Part shown: positions 17,826-26,173 of the stretch, one piece after another
How positions within the stretch are numbered: the first letter of the stretch is position 1
How the letters are laid out: each line of letters begins with the position of its first letter
Assembly (NCBI RefSeq): GCF_002886185.1
Contig: NZ_KZ614147.1
Coordinates: 531,187-595,186, forward strand
Length of the DNA stretch: 64,000 nucleotides
Source of the DNA: Salipaludibacillus neizhouensis
GTDB taxonomy: Bacteria > Bacillota > Bacilli > Bacillales > Salisediminibacteriaceae
Direction: 5' to 3'
The notes under the pieces: generated by a model
What the model was told of the DNA's origin: nothing
The model's database searches: none
What the model saw: only the letters and a program-made list of their open reading frames with translations
Program-made: the position numbers and the translations under genes

Positions 17826-18536
17826 TTAAATCGTACATACCTCAACCGGACAATCCCCACATTGTAAAAAGTCTTTTAGAAATTTAATATCCCGGATTAT
17901 AATGTAAGTACCATCATAACAGATAATATTTTCTTTTTTGAGCTCATTCATCAGCCGATTAACACCTTCCCGTGTTGTACCGATATATTGGGCAATGTCC
18001 TGGTTAGTTAATTGTACTTTTATTAGAATTCCTTGAGAATGCTCTTCGCCATAGGAATTAGTAAATCGAATTAATGTAGAGTATAGTCCGCCTTTTTTTC
18101 CACAAAGAATCAAGTCACGAAATTTGGACTGGGTGGATTGGGTATGCGTAGCAAACCACTTCATAAAAGCCACAGCAATCTGACCATTTTCTTCAAAAAG
18201 TTTTTCAAGTGTTACTCGATCAAACCGAACAAGTTCAGCATCCTTTTCGACGGTGGCTGTGACACTAATGGCCATCATATTAAACAGCCCAACTTCTCCT
18301 ACTAACTCTCCACTTTGCTTCAGATGAAGAGAGAATTCCTTTCCGTCAATCGTCATTTTACTGAGACGTACCATACCGGATTGCACGAGATAAATGTAAT
18401 CAGGCTGATCACCTTCACTGAAAAGAATCGTGTTTGCGCTTATCTTCTTCTTAGTACCCTTTTGCAATAGAAGTTCTTTGTTCTCTTCAGATAATTGATC
18501 AAAGAAACGCTTTAACTTAAGTTCTTTTTTGAGCAT
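17826..18536 (-). CDS. fnr: Anaerobic regulator Fnr (Crp/Fnr family, Fe-S)
   Basis: A 236-residue regulator: cyclic-nucleotide-like domain (about 15-130) and C-terminal helix-turn-helix (LTNQDIAQYIGTTREGVNRLM). The C-terminal CGDCPVEVCTI places cysteines at 226, 229 and 234, the C-x2-C-x4-C spacing that binds the oxygen-sensitive [4Fe-4S] cluster in Bacillus subtilis Fnr. It should activate the FNR-box promoters of this island under anoxia. No FNR box is evident at its own promoter. Confidence 0.93.
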   Translation of the reverse strand: MLKKELKLKRFFDQLSEENKELLLQKGTKKKISANTILFSEGDQPDYIYLVQSGMVRLSKMTIDGKEFSLHLKQSGELVGEVGLFNMMAISVTATVEKDAELVRFDRVTLEKLFEENGQIAVAFMKWFATHTQSTQSKFRDLILCGKKGGLYSTLIRFTNSYGEEHSQGILIKVQLTNQDIAQYIGTTREGVNRLMNELKKENIICYDGTYIIIRDIKFLKDFLQCGDCPVEVCTI

Positions 18537-18636
18537 GGAATCACCTCTTTCTCGATATCGCAGTACAATTTACAGAGAGATGAGAGGATACCTAACATAA
18601 GCATAGTTTGTTAAAGGAGCCAAGTAAAGCCGGAAT

Positions 18637-18678
18637 CAAAAAAACCCATGTAGAAAATTATAACATGGGTTTTTTATA
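18637..18678. terminator. Terminator after the second narK gene
   Basis: AAAACCCATGT / ACATGGGTTTT stem with A-run on one side and T-run on the other; it can terminate on either strand. Confidence 0.85.
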
Positions 18679-18685
18679 TAGTATT

Positions 18686-19876
18686 TTATGATTTAACGGT
18701 CTCAAAAGATGAAACTTTACTTTGGTCAAATTGTTTTTTATTTATGAATAAACATACGAGAGATAAAAAGGCGAGAGCGAGAAATCCGAGCACATAATCA
18801 CCGGTCATGTCTTTAATAGACCCAAGAAATATAGGCGGGAAAAAGCCGCCGAGTCCGCCTGCAGCACCAACAATCCCAGTAACAGTACCGGTTGCTTTAG
18901 GAAATAATTGTGGTACAAGTTTAAATACTGCACCGTTACCAATGCCGCATACTGCAGCGATAAATAAACAAGCAAAGGTCATTACGATCAGATTTTCCAT
19001 TCCGAAGCTAATCGCTAAAGAACCTATTACAATCCCTGTGAAAACGAATGTTAAAACTTTTTCTGCACCGACTTTATCACCTAGATAACCTCCTAAAGGT
19101 CTTATCAGTGTTGCAATGACAACAAACCCTGCCGCCCTCATTCCTGCATCCACCGAGGATAAATTATAAAGGTCCACTAATAAGATCGGCAAATAAATAC
19201 TAAATGCTACAAATGCGCCAAACGTAACAAAATAAAATAAGGATAGTGTCCAACTGTCTTTAAACTTTAAAACAGATAATGCACCAAGCATGGTTTTCCT
19301 TTCTTCAGGCTTTGGTGTTTCAGGAGTCCAAAACCAAATCATCGCCGCCATCGCTATTACTGGTATGACTAGGCTCCAAAATGACCATTGAAGTCCGAAA
19401 TAGATAGCAATGGTTGGAAGTAAAAAACCAGCCAAGGCCGTCCCGATATTTCCCATGCCGTTTAAACCCAATGCTGTTCCTTGTTTTTCTTTAGGGGTCC
19501 ATTTTGAAACGAATGTAATGGAGGCCGCGAAAGAAGAACCAGCTATACCAAGAAAAAACGCCCAAAATAATAATGACGTGTATGTATTAGCGAAGCCTAC
19601 TCCTATCAGCGGTATGACTATAAGCAATAAAAGTATCGTAAAAACTTTACGACCGCCGTGACGATCAGTTAATATGCCTACTGGAACACGCATAATTGAG
19701 CCGAGCAATACTGGAATTGCTACTAAAACACTTGTTTGTGTAGCTGAAAGTCCATATAGCGTTTCAAAGTGATTGGCTAATGGCGATAAAGAAGCCCAAA
19801 CAGTAAACGTTAAAGCCATAGCAACTGTCGTTAAAATTAAAATACGTCTGCTAGTTTTTTTATCTTGCTGTAACAA
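18686..19876 (-). CDS. narK: Nitrate/nitrite transporter NarK (paralogue 1)
   Basis: A 396-residue MFS transporter with about 12 spans. Nitrate porter motifs are seen: FVSKWTPKEKQGTALGLNGMGNIGTALAGF in the first half and GAAGGLGGFFPPIFLG in the second. It likely imports nitrate and/or exports nitrite across the membrane for the reductase encoded upstream. It is a tandem duplicate of the next gene, with which it shares most residues by eye. A terminator at 20015-20042 separates the two, so it may have its own promoter. Confidence 0.9.
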   Translation of the reverse strand: MLQQDKKTSRRILILTTVAMALTFTVWASLSPLANHFETLYGLSATQTSVLVAIPVLLGSIMRVPVGILTDRHGGRKVFTILLLLIVIPLIGVGFANTYTSLLFWAFFLGIAGSSFAASITFVSKWTPKEKQGTALGLNGMGNIGTALAGFLLPTIAIYFGLQWSFWSLVIPVIAMAAMIWFWTPETPKPEERKTMLGALSVLKFKDSWTLSLFYFVTFGAFVAFSIYLPILLVDLYNLSSVDAGMRAAGFVVIATLIRPLGGYLGDKVGAEKVLTFVFTGIVIGSLAISFGMENLIVMTFACLFIAAVCGIGNGAVFKLVPQLFPKATGTVTGIVGAAGGLGGFFPPIFLGSIKDMTGDYVLGFLALAFLSLVCLFINKKQFDQSKVSSFETVKS

Positions 19877-20014
19877 GTTTATCCCATCCTTTTAAACTGA
19901 TTCTCATTGTTCTAAAGAAAGCAACTACGAAAAGTAATAAACGAGGTAAAGAAACAACGAGAGTATACTGAAAAGTCCAAATAGTTCTTTCAATCAATGT
20001 AGTATATCATCAAT

Positions 20015-20042
20015 AAAAAAACCCCACGTGTAATACGTGAGG
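20015..20042 (-). terminator. Terminator between the two narK genes
   Basis: On the minus strand CCTCACGT pairs with CACGTGGGG and is followed by seven T. Confidence 0.85.
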
Positions 20043-20054
20043 ATATCTAACAAA

Positions 20055-21242
20055 CTATAATCTTGCTTCTACAAATGTTGTTCTCTTTGAATGATCAAAT
20101 TGCCTTTTATTAATAATAAAACAAACAACAGATAAGAGAGCTAGACCTAGGAACCCAATCATGTAAGTACCTGTAACATCCTTGATCGAACCGAGAAGGA
20201 TAGGCGGGAAGAATCCGCCAAGACCACCTGCAGCACCAACAATCCCCGTGACAGCACCGGTTGCTTTAGGGAATAAATCGGGTACCAGTTTGAAAACAGC
20301 ACCATTACCAATACCAGTCACAGCAGCAACTACTAAACATGCGATCGTCATTACAATGATACTAGCCATACCAAAGCTTATGACCAAAGCACCCAGGACA
20401 ATCCCGCTGAAAACGAACGTGAGAACTTTTCCGGCGCCGACTTTATCACCTAAATAGCCTCCCAAGGGACGGGCGATGGTTGCAATAACGACAAATCCAG
20501 CGGCTCTCATCCCTGCGTCTACGGCAGATAAAGCGTAGAGGTCCATTAGCAAGATAGGTAGATAAATACCGAACGCTACAAAAGCGCCAAATGTAACAAA
20601 GTAAAATAAAGATAATACCCAACTGTTTTTAAACCTCAACACCGATAACGCCCCAAGCATGGTTTTCTTTTCTCCTGACTTTGGTGTTTCAGGTGTCCAG
20701 AACCAAATTAAGGCAGCCATCACGATAACTGGTATAATAAGTCCAAAGAATGCCCACTGTAGGCCAAAGTAGATCGCGATGGAAGGTAGTGTGAATCCTG
20801 CCAATGCTGTTCCAAAGTTACCTAAACCATTAATGCCGAGAGCCGTACCTTGCTTGTCGCTCGGAGTCCATTTTGAGACAAATGTAATCGATACCGCAAA
20901 CGACGCCCCTGCTACTCCAAGGAAAAATGCCCAGAATAACAAGGAACCATAAGAGCTGGATAGACCTACACCAATTAGAGGGATAATGGTGAAAAGTAAT
21001 AAAAGGGTAAAGACTTTACGTCTGCCAAAGCGATCGGCTAGAATTCCTATCGGGACTCTCATAATGGATCCAAGAAGAACAGGAACAGCGACGAGAACAC
21101 TTTTCTGTGTAGCTGTAAGATCATACAATGTCTGAAATTGATTGGCTAAAGGTGAGAGGGAAGCCCACACTGTAAATGCCAAAGCCATCCCAAAGGTTGA
21201 TAATATTAAAATACGTCTGCTAGCTTTTTCGTCGTGCATCAT
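20055..21242 (-). CDS. narK: Nitrate/nitrite transporter NarK (paralogue 2)
   Basis: A 395-residue MFS transporter with the same nitrate porter motifs (TALGINGLGNFGTALAGF and GAAGGLGGFFPPILLG). It is the last gene of the molybdoenzyme operon, 25 bp after the small membrane protein gene, with a good GGTGG site before the ATG. Being co-transcribed with the reductase it is the more likely of the two to serve respiration directly. Direction (nitrate uptake versus nitrate/nitrite exchange) cannot be told. Confidence 0.9.
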   Translation of the reverse strand: MMHDEKASRRILILSTFGMALAFTVWASLSPLANQFQTLYDLTATQKSVLVAVPVLLGSIMRVPIGILADRFGRRKVFTLLLLFTIIPLIGVGLSSSYGSLLFWAFFLGVAGASFAVSITFVSKWTPSDKQGTALGINGLGNFGTALAGFTLPSIAIYFGLQWAFFGLIIPVIVMAALIWFWTPETPKSGEKKTMLGALSVLRFKNSWVLSLFYFVTFGAFVAFGIYLPILLMDLYALSAVDAGMRAAGFVVIATIARPLGGYLGDKVGAGKVLTFVFSGIVLGALVISFGMASIIVMTIACLVVAAVTGIGNGAVFKLVPDLFPKATGAVTGIVGAAGGLGGFFPPILLGSIKDVTGTYMIGFLGLALLSVVCFIINKRQFDHSKRTTFVEARL

Positions 21243-21267
21243 TTTTTACCACCTCATCTAGGTAATT

Positions 21268-21462
21268 TTATTGACTGTACTCAAGCCTTCGCCATTTTAA
21301 AAAAGCGATGAGTGCAATGAATGAGGACAAGAGTGCAACGATCGAAAACTGATAAAGTTTTTCAAACTCATGTCCTAAATAGGATTCAATCGCCCATTGC
21401 AACATGACGACATTTAACGCGACGGTCAAAAAGATAATTGCCCAGCAAATTTTTTTACCCAT
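21268..21462 (-). CDS. Small two-span membrane protein of the nitrate operon
   Basis: A 64-residue protein made almost entirely of two hydrophobic segments (KICWAIIFLTVALNVVML and FSIVALLSSFIALIAFL). The start at 21462 has AGGAGGTACC upstream and overlaps the Rieske stop by 8 bp, so translation is probably coupled. I know no named family. It may anchor or assemble the reductase or transporter. Confidence 0.72.
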   Translation of the reverse strand: MGKKICWAIIFLTVALNVVMLQWAIESYLGHEFEKLYQFSIVALLSSFIALIAFLKWRRLEYSQ

Positions 21463-21991
21463 GGCGGTACCTCCTGTCGACTGCATACACAATACCATTG
21501 GTAACTTCCGTTTCAATTAGGGGCAATTCGCGCTGCGGCGGGCCAGCAAGCGGTTGACCATTATTAAGTTCGAAATACCCTTTATGACAAGGGCAGAGAA
21601 GAACCTCCTCTTCTTTTTCATAAAACACGGGACACATCAAGTGTGTACAGGCGCTGTTATATGCTTTTAGTTCTCCGGATTTTGTATGAACTAGAAGGGC
21701 CGGGTCATGGTCAGTTGGATAGTTAAAAGTTATAGATGAACCTTTAGGAAGCTCTGAAAGTTTCACAATTCCCACTCTGTTTTCTTTATCTTCAAAGTCA
21801 CCAATCATCGCATGCACGGAAAAAGGAATGGTTGCTAAGCCAAGTGCGACCGACGCCCCCGCAGTAGCTTTTAAAAAGGCACGTCGGTTTAAATCTAAAT
21901 CTTCTTTTCTGTTAACGTTATTTACAAGATTAACCAATTCATCATTACTACCTGTCTGATTCCTTTTAGATTTTCGGTTATTATCTTTCAT
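21455..21991 (-). CDS. Tat-exported Rieske [2Fe-2S] protein
   Basis: A 178-residue protein. NRRAFLKATAGASVALGL (about 35-52) is a twin-arginine signal with a hydrophobic core that may stay as anchor. The Rieske ligands are C115/H117 and C133/H136, with C120 and C135 as the usual disulfide. It would sit on the outer membrane face and carry electrons between quinol and a partner. ATG at 21991 is preferred over GTG at 22000 because the GGAG site lies between them at the proper distance. It is co-operonic with the molybdoenzyme, resembling haloarchaeal nar clusters that contain a Rieske subunit. Confidence 0.88.
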   Translation of the reverse strand: MKDNNRKSKRNQTGSNDELVNLVNNVNRKEDLDLNRRAFLKATAGASVALGLATIPFSVHAMIGDFEDKENRVGIVKLSELPKGSSITFNYPTDHDPALLVHTKSGELKAYNSACTHLMCPVFYEKEEEVLLCPCHKGYFELNNGQPLAGPPQRELPLIETEVTNGIVYAVDRRYRHG

Positions 21992-22008
21992 CAGGCTCAC
22001 TCCAATCT

Positions 22009-22551
22009 TTAGTCAGAATACACCCCGAAGAATTCAGGAACATATTTCCACTTATCCTGTTCTGTAGGTTTTTTCCCTTCGACTAAGTTCATTTGTGTAC
22101 GTCTTCTTCGCAAAGACTGCATCTCGTCAAAATCAATGAAACGAATGGCGTCACTTGGGCAAACAGAAGCACACATCGGTGCTATATCGTGTTTTGATCT
22201 GTCATAACACATGTCGCATTTATACATTTTGTTTTCTTCGAAATCGAATTTAGGAATACCGAATGGACATCCAAATGTACAGTTACGACAACCAATACAT
22301 TTTTCATCCGATGCCGATAGTACAACCCCTTCTTCGGTAATTTGAATCGCATTAGCAGGGCAAACTCTGGCACATGCAGGGTCTTTGCATTGCATACACA
22401 TCATCGGAAACGTTTGTCTGCTTTCCATAAAGTCAACATGCTCCACAAAGTTTCGTTCTTTTGCATCGTGGTCACCGCATTCACGACAGGCGGCTTGACA
22501 GGCTCTGCAGCCGATACATCTTTCAAATTCTAGGTACATAATCTTATTCAT
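22009..22551 (-). CDS. Four-cluster [4Fe-4S] electron-transfer subunit (NarH/DmsB/NapG-like)
   Basis: A 180-residue soluble iron-sulfur protein. Four cysteine groups are seen: CIGCRACQAAC, CMQCKDPACARVCP, CIGCRNCTFGCP and CDMCYD...CASVCP. This is the size and layout of the electron-transfer subunits that pair with molybdopterin enzymes. No Tat signal, so it acts in the cytoplasm with the molybdoenzyme encoded upstream. A 150-bp dispersed repeat lies between the two genes. Confidence 0.88.
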   Translation of the reverse strand: MNKIMYLEFERCIGCRACQAACRECGDHDAKERNFVEHVDFMESRQTFPMMCMQCKDPACARVCPANAIQITEEGVVLSASDEKCIGCRNCTFGCPFGIPKFDFEENKMYKCDMCYDRSKHDIAPMCASVCPSDAIRFIDFDEMQSLRRRRTQMNLVEGKKPTEQDKWKYVPEFFGVYSD

Positions 22552-22580
22552 AGGACGACCTCCTTATTTTTTTAGAGATA

Positions 22581-22731
22581 AGAATTTATAAAATTAGCAG
22601 CTATCTTTACGCCACACGCATCAAGGGAAGTTCGCCCTCCTTTCGGGTAGCACCTACACGCACTTCGTAGGTGCTACTCGGGGTGGCTTTAAAGATCACA
22701 CTGTATTTAATAAAAGACGCTACGCGTTTTT
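22581..22731 (+). repeat. Dispersed intergenic repeat family 1, copy A
   Basis: Shares long blocks with copies at 41957-42117 and 54920-55045: GAATTTATAAAATTAG near one end, ATCAAGGGAA in the middle, and CTGTATTTAATAAAAGAC followed by GCTACGCGTTTTT at the other end. It contains an internal hairpin, GTAGCACCTA / TAGGTGCTAC. It is inserted inside the molybdoenzyme operon, ending at the stop codon of the catalytic subunit. Confidence 0.8.
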
Positions 22732-24855
22732 CTAAAGTTTCTCGATTTTAGCGGAACAAACTTTGAATTCCGGCATTCTTGAAATCGGATCTAAGCTTGG
22801 GTTTGTTAATTTATTAACAGAAAGTTCTTTACCCCAGTGATAAGGAACAAAGACGATATCGTTTCGGGTTGCTTTCGTTAGCTTCACTTCAAGTTCCATC
22901 GAACTTCGAGGCGTTGAAAGTTTAATCATTTCTCCATCTCTCATGTTGTATTGACTTGCAAGTTCCGGATGCATTTCTGCATAAGGAACTGGACACTGTT
23001 CCATTAGAAAATCAATTCTTCTCGTTTGATTACCAGATAAGTAGTGATAGACAACTCGACCTGTAGTAAGTCTCAGTGGAAATTCCTTCGTCGGAATTTC
23101 TCCGGGTTCTTTCCAGGCAACAGCCGGCAGGTTTGCTTTTCCGTCAGGGGTACTAAACTTGTCTTTGAAAATCGTCGGTGTTCCAGGATGGTCCTCTGAT
23201 GGACAAGGCCAGAATACGCCATCTTCTTTATCGATTCTTTCATACGTGATGCCGGAGTAGTCAGCTTTTCCACCTTTAGTAGCAATTCTGAATTCCTCAA
23301 AGATTTCTCGAGGATTTTTATAATTAAAATGCTTTCCTTTTCCTAAACGTTTGGCAATCTCACCGAAGATTTCCCAGTCTGGTTTTGACTCATGAAGAGG
23401 CTCGATAGCCTTACGGATTCTGATAACGCGACCTTCTAAATTCGTAGTAGTTCCTTCATCTTCTGCCCAAGTGGTTGTTGGTAACACCACGTCAGCAAAT
23501 TCCGCTGTTTCGGAAAGGAAAAAGTCATTAACAACTAGAAAATCAAGTTTCTTAAATGCTTCCCACGCATACTCCACATTGGGCGAAGAGACAGCTGGGT
23601 TACTGCAAATAACATGCATCGCTTTGATTGTACCGTTATGAATCTCGTCAAACATTTCATAGGCAGATACACCTGGTTTAGGCATTTCTTCAGGTTCGAT
23701 CCCCCAAACTTTTGATATATATTTTACAGCTTCAGGATCGGTTAATTTTCGATATCCTGGAAGGAGGTCTGATTTCTGACCATGTTCCCGGCCGCCTTGA
23801 CCATTCCCTTGACCGGTAAATGTTGCAACTCCAGAAGCAAACTTGCCAATTTGTCCTCTTAGAAGTGCCAAAGCGGAATAAAGAGTGACATTGTCTACTC
23901 CTTTGGATTGCTGCTCGACACCGCGAGCAAACATGACGACTGATCGAGGTGATTGCCCAAATATGTGAGCTGCTTTAATAATTTTTTCTTTATCTACGCC
24001 TGTTAAAGAAGCGGTGTGATCTGGTGTAAAGGCTTCAACAGAAGCTTTTAATTCCTCGTAGTTATTACATCTTTCGTCAACATATTCTTGATCAACATAT
24101 CCTTCTTTGATAATAAGATGAAGCAGTCCGTTTGCTAAAGCCGAGTCCGTTCCTGGTTTGAGGTCAAGGTGAACATCGGCAATTCGTGCAGTTGGTGTTT
24201 CGCGCGGATCAACGACAATCATCTTTGCCCCTTTATCTCTTGCTTTCCAAAACATTTGGATGCTGGTAGGATGACACTCGGCAGTGTTGGAGCCGGCAAT
24301 TAAAAAGCAATCACTATGCTCAAGCTCTGTCCATGGAAGCGTTGAACCACGATCTAAACCAAACGTTTGGTTAAATCCACCTGCAGCGGAACTCATACAA
24401 AAACGACCGTTATAATCGATGAAACGTGTACCTAGAGCGACTCGAGCATACTTTCCGACTAAATAACATTTTTCATTGGTCATCGATACACCACCGAAAA
24501 CAGATAGAGAGTCTTTGCCGTGTTTTTCTTGCAGTTCAGTAAACTTTCTTTCAATAAGGGAAAGAGCTTCATCCCAACTGCTTTCGATAAACTCACCATT
24601 CTTTTTAATAAGAGGGCGTTTGATTCTGTCAGGGTGATCAATTTGCTGATACGCGGTAACTCCTTTTGGGCAAAGTTTTCCTAATGTAACAGGCCAATCA
24701 TATCTTGGTTCAACCCCTTTAATTTCTCCGGTTCTTTCAGAAACTCTTATGTGCATGCCGCATTGCATGCCGCAGTAGCTGCAATGAGTAGTGATTAGCT
24801 TTTCGCCGTCACGTTGAAGATTTTTGACTCCGGGTTTTGAAATAAATTCACTCAT
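22732..24855 (-). CDS. Cytoplasmic molybdopterin oxidoreductase, candidate nitrate reductase catalytic subunit
   Basis: A 707-residue enzyme of the NapA/NasC/NarB branch. The N-terminal [4Fe-4S] cysteines are C25, C28, C32 and C62 (CSYCGMQC, LGKLCPKG). The predicted Mo ligand is C153 in NGRFCMSSAAGGFNQTFG, as in cysteine-ligated nitrate reductases and formate-dehydrogenase-like enzymes. There is no Tat signal, so it is cytoplasmic. ATG at 24855 has AAGGAGAC upstream and overlaps the preceding gene by 8 bp. Neighbouring narK genes and an FNR box point to anaerobic nitrate reduction; another oxyanion cannot be excluded. Confidence 0.88.
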   Translation of the reverse strand: MSEFISKPGVKNLQRDGEKLITTHCSYCGMQCGMHIRVSERTGEIKGVEPRYDWPVTLGKLCPKGVTAYQQIDHPDRIKRPLIKKNGEFIESSWDEALSLIERKFTELQEKHGKDSLSVFGGVSMTNEKCYLVGKYARVALGTRFIDYNGRFCMSSAAGGFNQTFGLDRGSTLPWTELEHSDCFLIAGSNTAECHPTSIQMFWKARDKGAKMIVVDPRETPTARIADVHLDLKPGTDSALANGLLHLIIKEGYVDQEYVDERCNNYEELKASVEAFTPDHTASLTGVDKEKIIKAAHIFGQSPRSVVMFARGVEQQSKGVDNVTLYSALALLRGQIGKFASGVATFTGQGNGQGGREHGQKSDLLPGYRKLTDPEAVKYISKVWGIEPEEMPKPGVSAYEMFDEIHNGTIKAMHVICSNPAVSSPNVEYAWEAFKKLDFLVVNDFFLSETAEFADVVLPTTTWAEDEGTTTNLEGRVIRIRKAIEPLHESKPDWEIFGEIAKRLGKGKHFNYKNPREIFEEFRIATKGGKADYSGITYERIDKEDGVFWPCPSEDHPGTPTIFKDKFSTPDGKANLPAVAWKEPGEIPTKEFPLRLTTGRVVYHYLSGNQTRRIDFLMEQCPVPYAEMHPELASQYNMRDGEMIKLSTPRSSMELEVKLTKATRNDIVFVPYHWGKELSVNKLTNPSLDPISRMPEFKVCSAKIEKL

Positions 24856-25999
24856 GATTTTTGTCTCCTTTGTCTTTCTTCTCGTAATAGGAATCTGCTC
24901 TATGCTTGCCAAAACCAGGGACCTGAACATCGGTCATCGTTTGGATGGGGGCGTATGGATTCTTATGCTGGGACTCTAGATTCATTTGTTTCATCACGCG
25001 CATACGTCGTCTGCAGGCTGGACAATAATCAGAAAGATACGTGCCGTCACTTAACTGTAAATCAAAGCTTTGTGCTCCTAGAATTTCTTTCACATCTGCA
25101 ATCTGGTCATCGTTACTATATAGAGTTTCGCATCTTTTACATGCTCTCGTATCGACTTGCAAATGCTCTTGATAGTTCATCGGCACCGCTGTTGTCATTG
25201 GTCGAATTGGTAAGTGAAACAGTTTGCCGAATGGAAAGTAAACTAAAAACAGTACAACGGTAATTTGGTGGATGAGACTCAAGTAATTATGCATCCAACC
25301 GTCTAAAACAGCATAGGACAACGTGAGTACTAGGCCAGTCACCGTTACTGTAAGTAAGATATAAAGTGGAACTAAATCAAACTCGGTTCGTTGCGTCACT
25401 TTCACATCCGGACTGGTTGTTCTGCGGATGAGGGCCATGAGAACGCCGATTAATACCATCATGGCAGTAATGTTTAAACCGTTATAAACCATTTCTGCAA
25501 ACAATCCGTGTGCAGCCATCGTAATAGTTGGAACGCCCATTACGATAATTTGATATGTTTCCGGGTCAATAAGGCTGAAGTGCATCCATCCAAACGTTAA
25601 ACCAAAGGTAATTGCAAACGATCCAATACAGCCCCAAGCGATTAACCAATGCGTGACACCTCGATAAATGCCTCGTTTAAAAATAAATTTTTGAAGAATG
25701 ATATTATCAATAGCTGTTTTAATGATGGAACTTATGTTTCGTTTTTTACGTTCTCTATTTCTGAGATTGGAAAAACTTCTTTTTAACATCTGATGTGTAG
25801 CTGGTCTCAATGACCAGGAAACCATTCTTAGTGTGATTCCAATTGCAAATACCAAGGAACCAATCAAGTATCCAAATAACATCATATCTACATGGACAAA
25901 TTGCCCTGTCCCTAGCCACATAGAAAGAATTAATATCATTACTACGAAAAACGAATACATACTTGCTTTTGAATAAAAGGATCTTTCAAGCTTCTGCAT
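24848..25999 (-). CDS. NarI-like membrane cytochrome b subunit with C-terminal zinc-ribbon-like tail
   Basis: A 383-residue protein, first gene of the reductase operon. Six hydrophobic spans lie in residues 10-280. Histidines in GVTHWLIAW, SLIHQITVVLF and FPFGKLFHL fit heme ligands of NarI/DsrM-type quinol-oxidising subunits. The cytoplasmic tail carries CKRC and CPAC (about residues 288-335), a zinc-ribbon or rubredoxin-like pair unusual in NarI. It would pass electrons from menaquinol to the Fe-S protein and molybdoenzyme. AGGAGTGAGAGG precedes the ATG. A perfect FNR box lies upstream. Confidence 0.78.
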   Translation of the reverse strand: MQKLERSFYSKASMYSFFVVMILILSMWLGTGQFVHVDMMLFGYLIGSLVFAIGITLRMVSWSLRPATHQMLKRSFSNLRNRERKKRNISSIIKTAIDNIILQKFIFKRGIYRGVTHWLIAWGCIGSFAITFGLTFGWMHFSLIDPETYQIIVMGVPTITMAAHGLFAEMVYNGLNITAMMVLIGVLMALIRRTTSPDVKVTQRTEFDLVPLYILLTVTVTGLVLTLSYAVLDGWMHNYLSLIHQITVVLFLVYFPFGKLFHLPIRPMTTAVPMNYQEHLQVDTRACKRCETLYSNDDQIADVKEILGAQSFDLQLSDGTYLSDYCPACRRRMRVMKQMNLESQHKNPYAPIQTMTDVQVPGFGKHRADSYYEKKDKGDKNHE

Positions 26000-26056
26000 C
26001 CTCTCACTCCTCTCTCTTCATCTATAAGCATTGTAAAACGGATACAAAAGAATAAC

Positions 26057-26072
26057 TGTGAGATTTATCACA
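26057..26072 (-). promoter_or_regulatory. FNR box of the molybdoenzyme operon
   Basis: TGTGAGATTTATCACA matches TGTGA-N6-TCACA at all ten positions. A TACAAT -10 element (26031-26036, minus strand) places the box centre near -40. Confidence 0.85.
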
Positions 26073-26134
26073 CCACTCGTGAACAATTAGTGAACAAACA
26101 GAAAAAGTGCCGCGGTAATCAGCTAACTGGAGCG

Positions 26135-26165
26135 GAAAAAACCGAAATGGACACATCCATTCCGG
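26135..26165 (-). terminator. Terminator of the radical SAM gene
   Basis: On the minus strand CCGGAATGGA pairs with TCCATTTCGG and is followed by TTTTTT. Confidence 0.85.
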
Positions 26166-26173
26166 CTTCAAAA

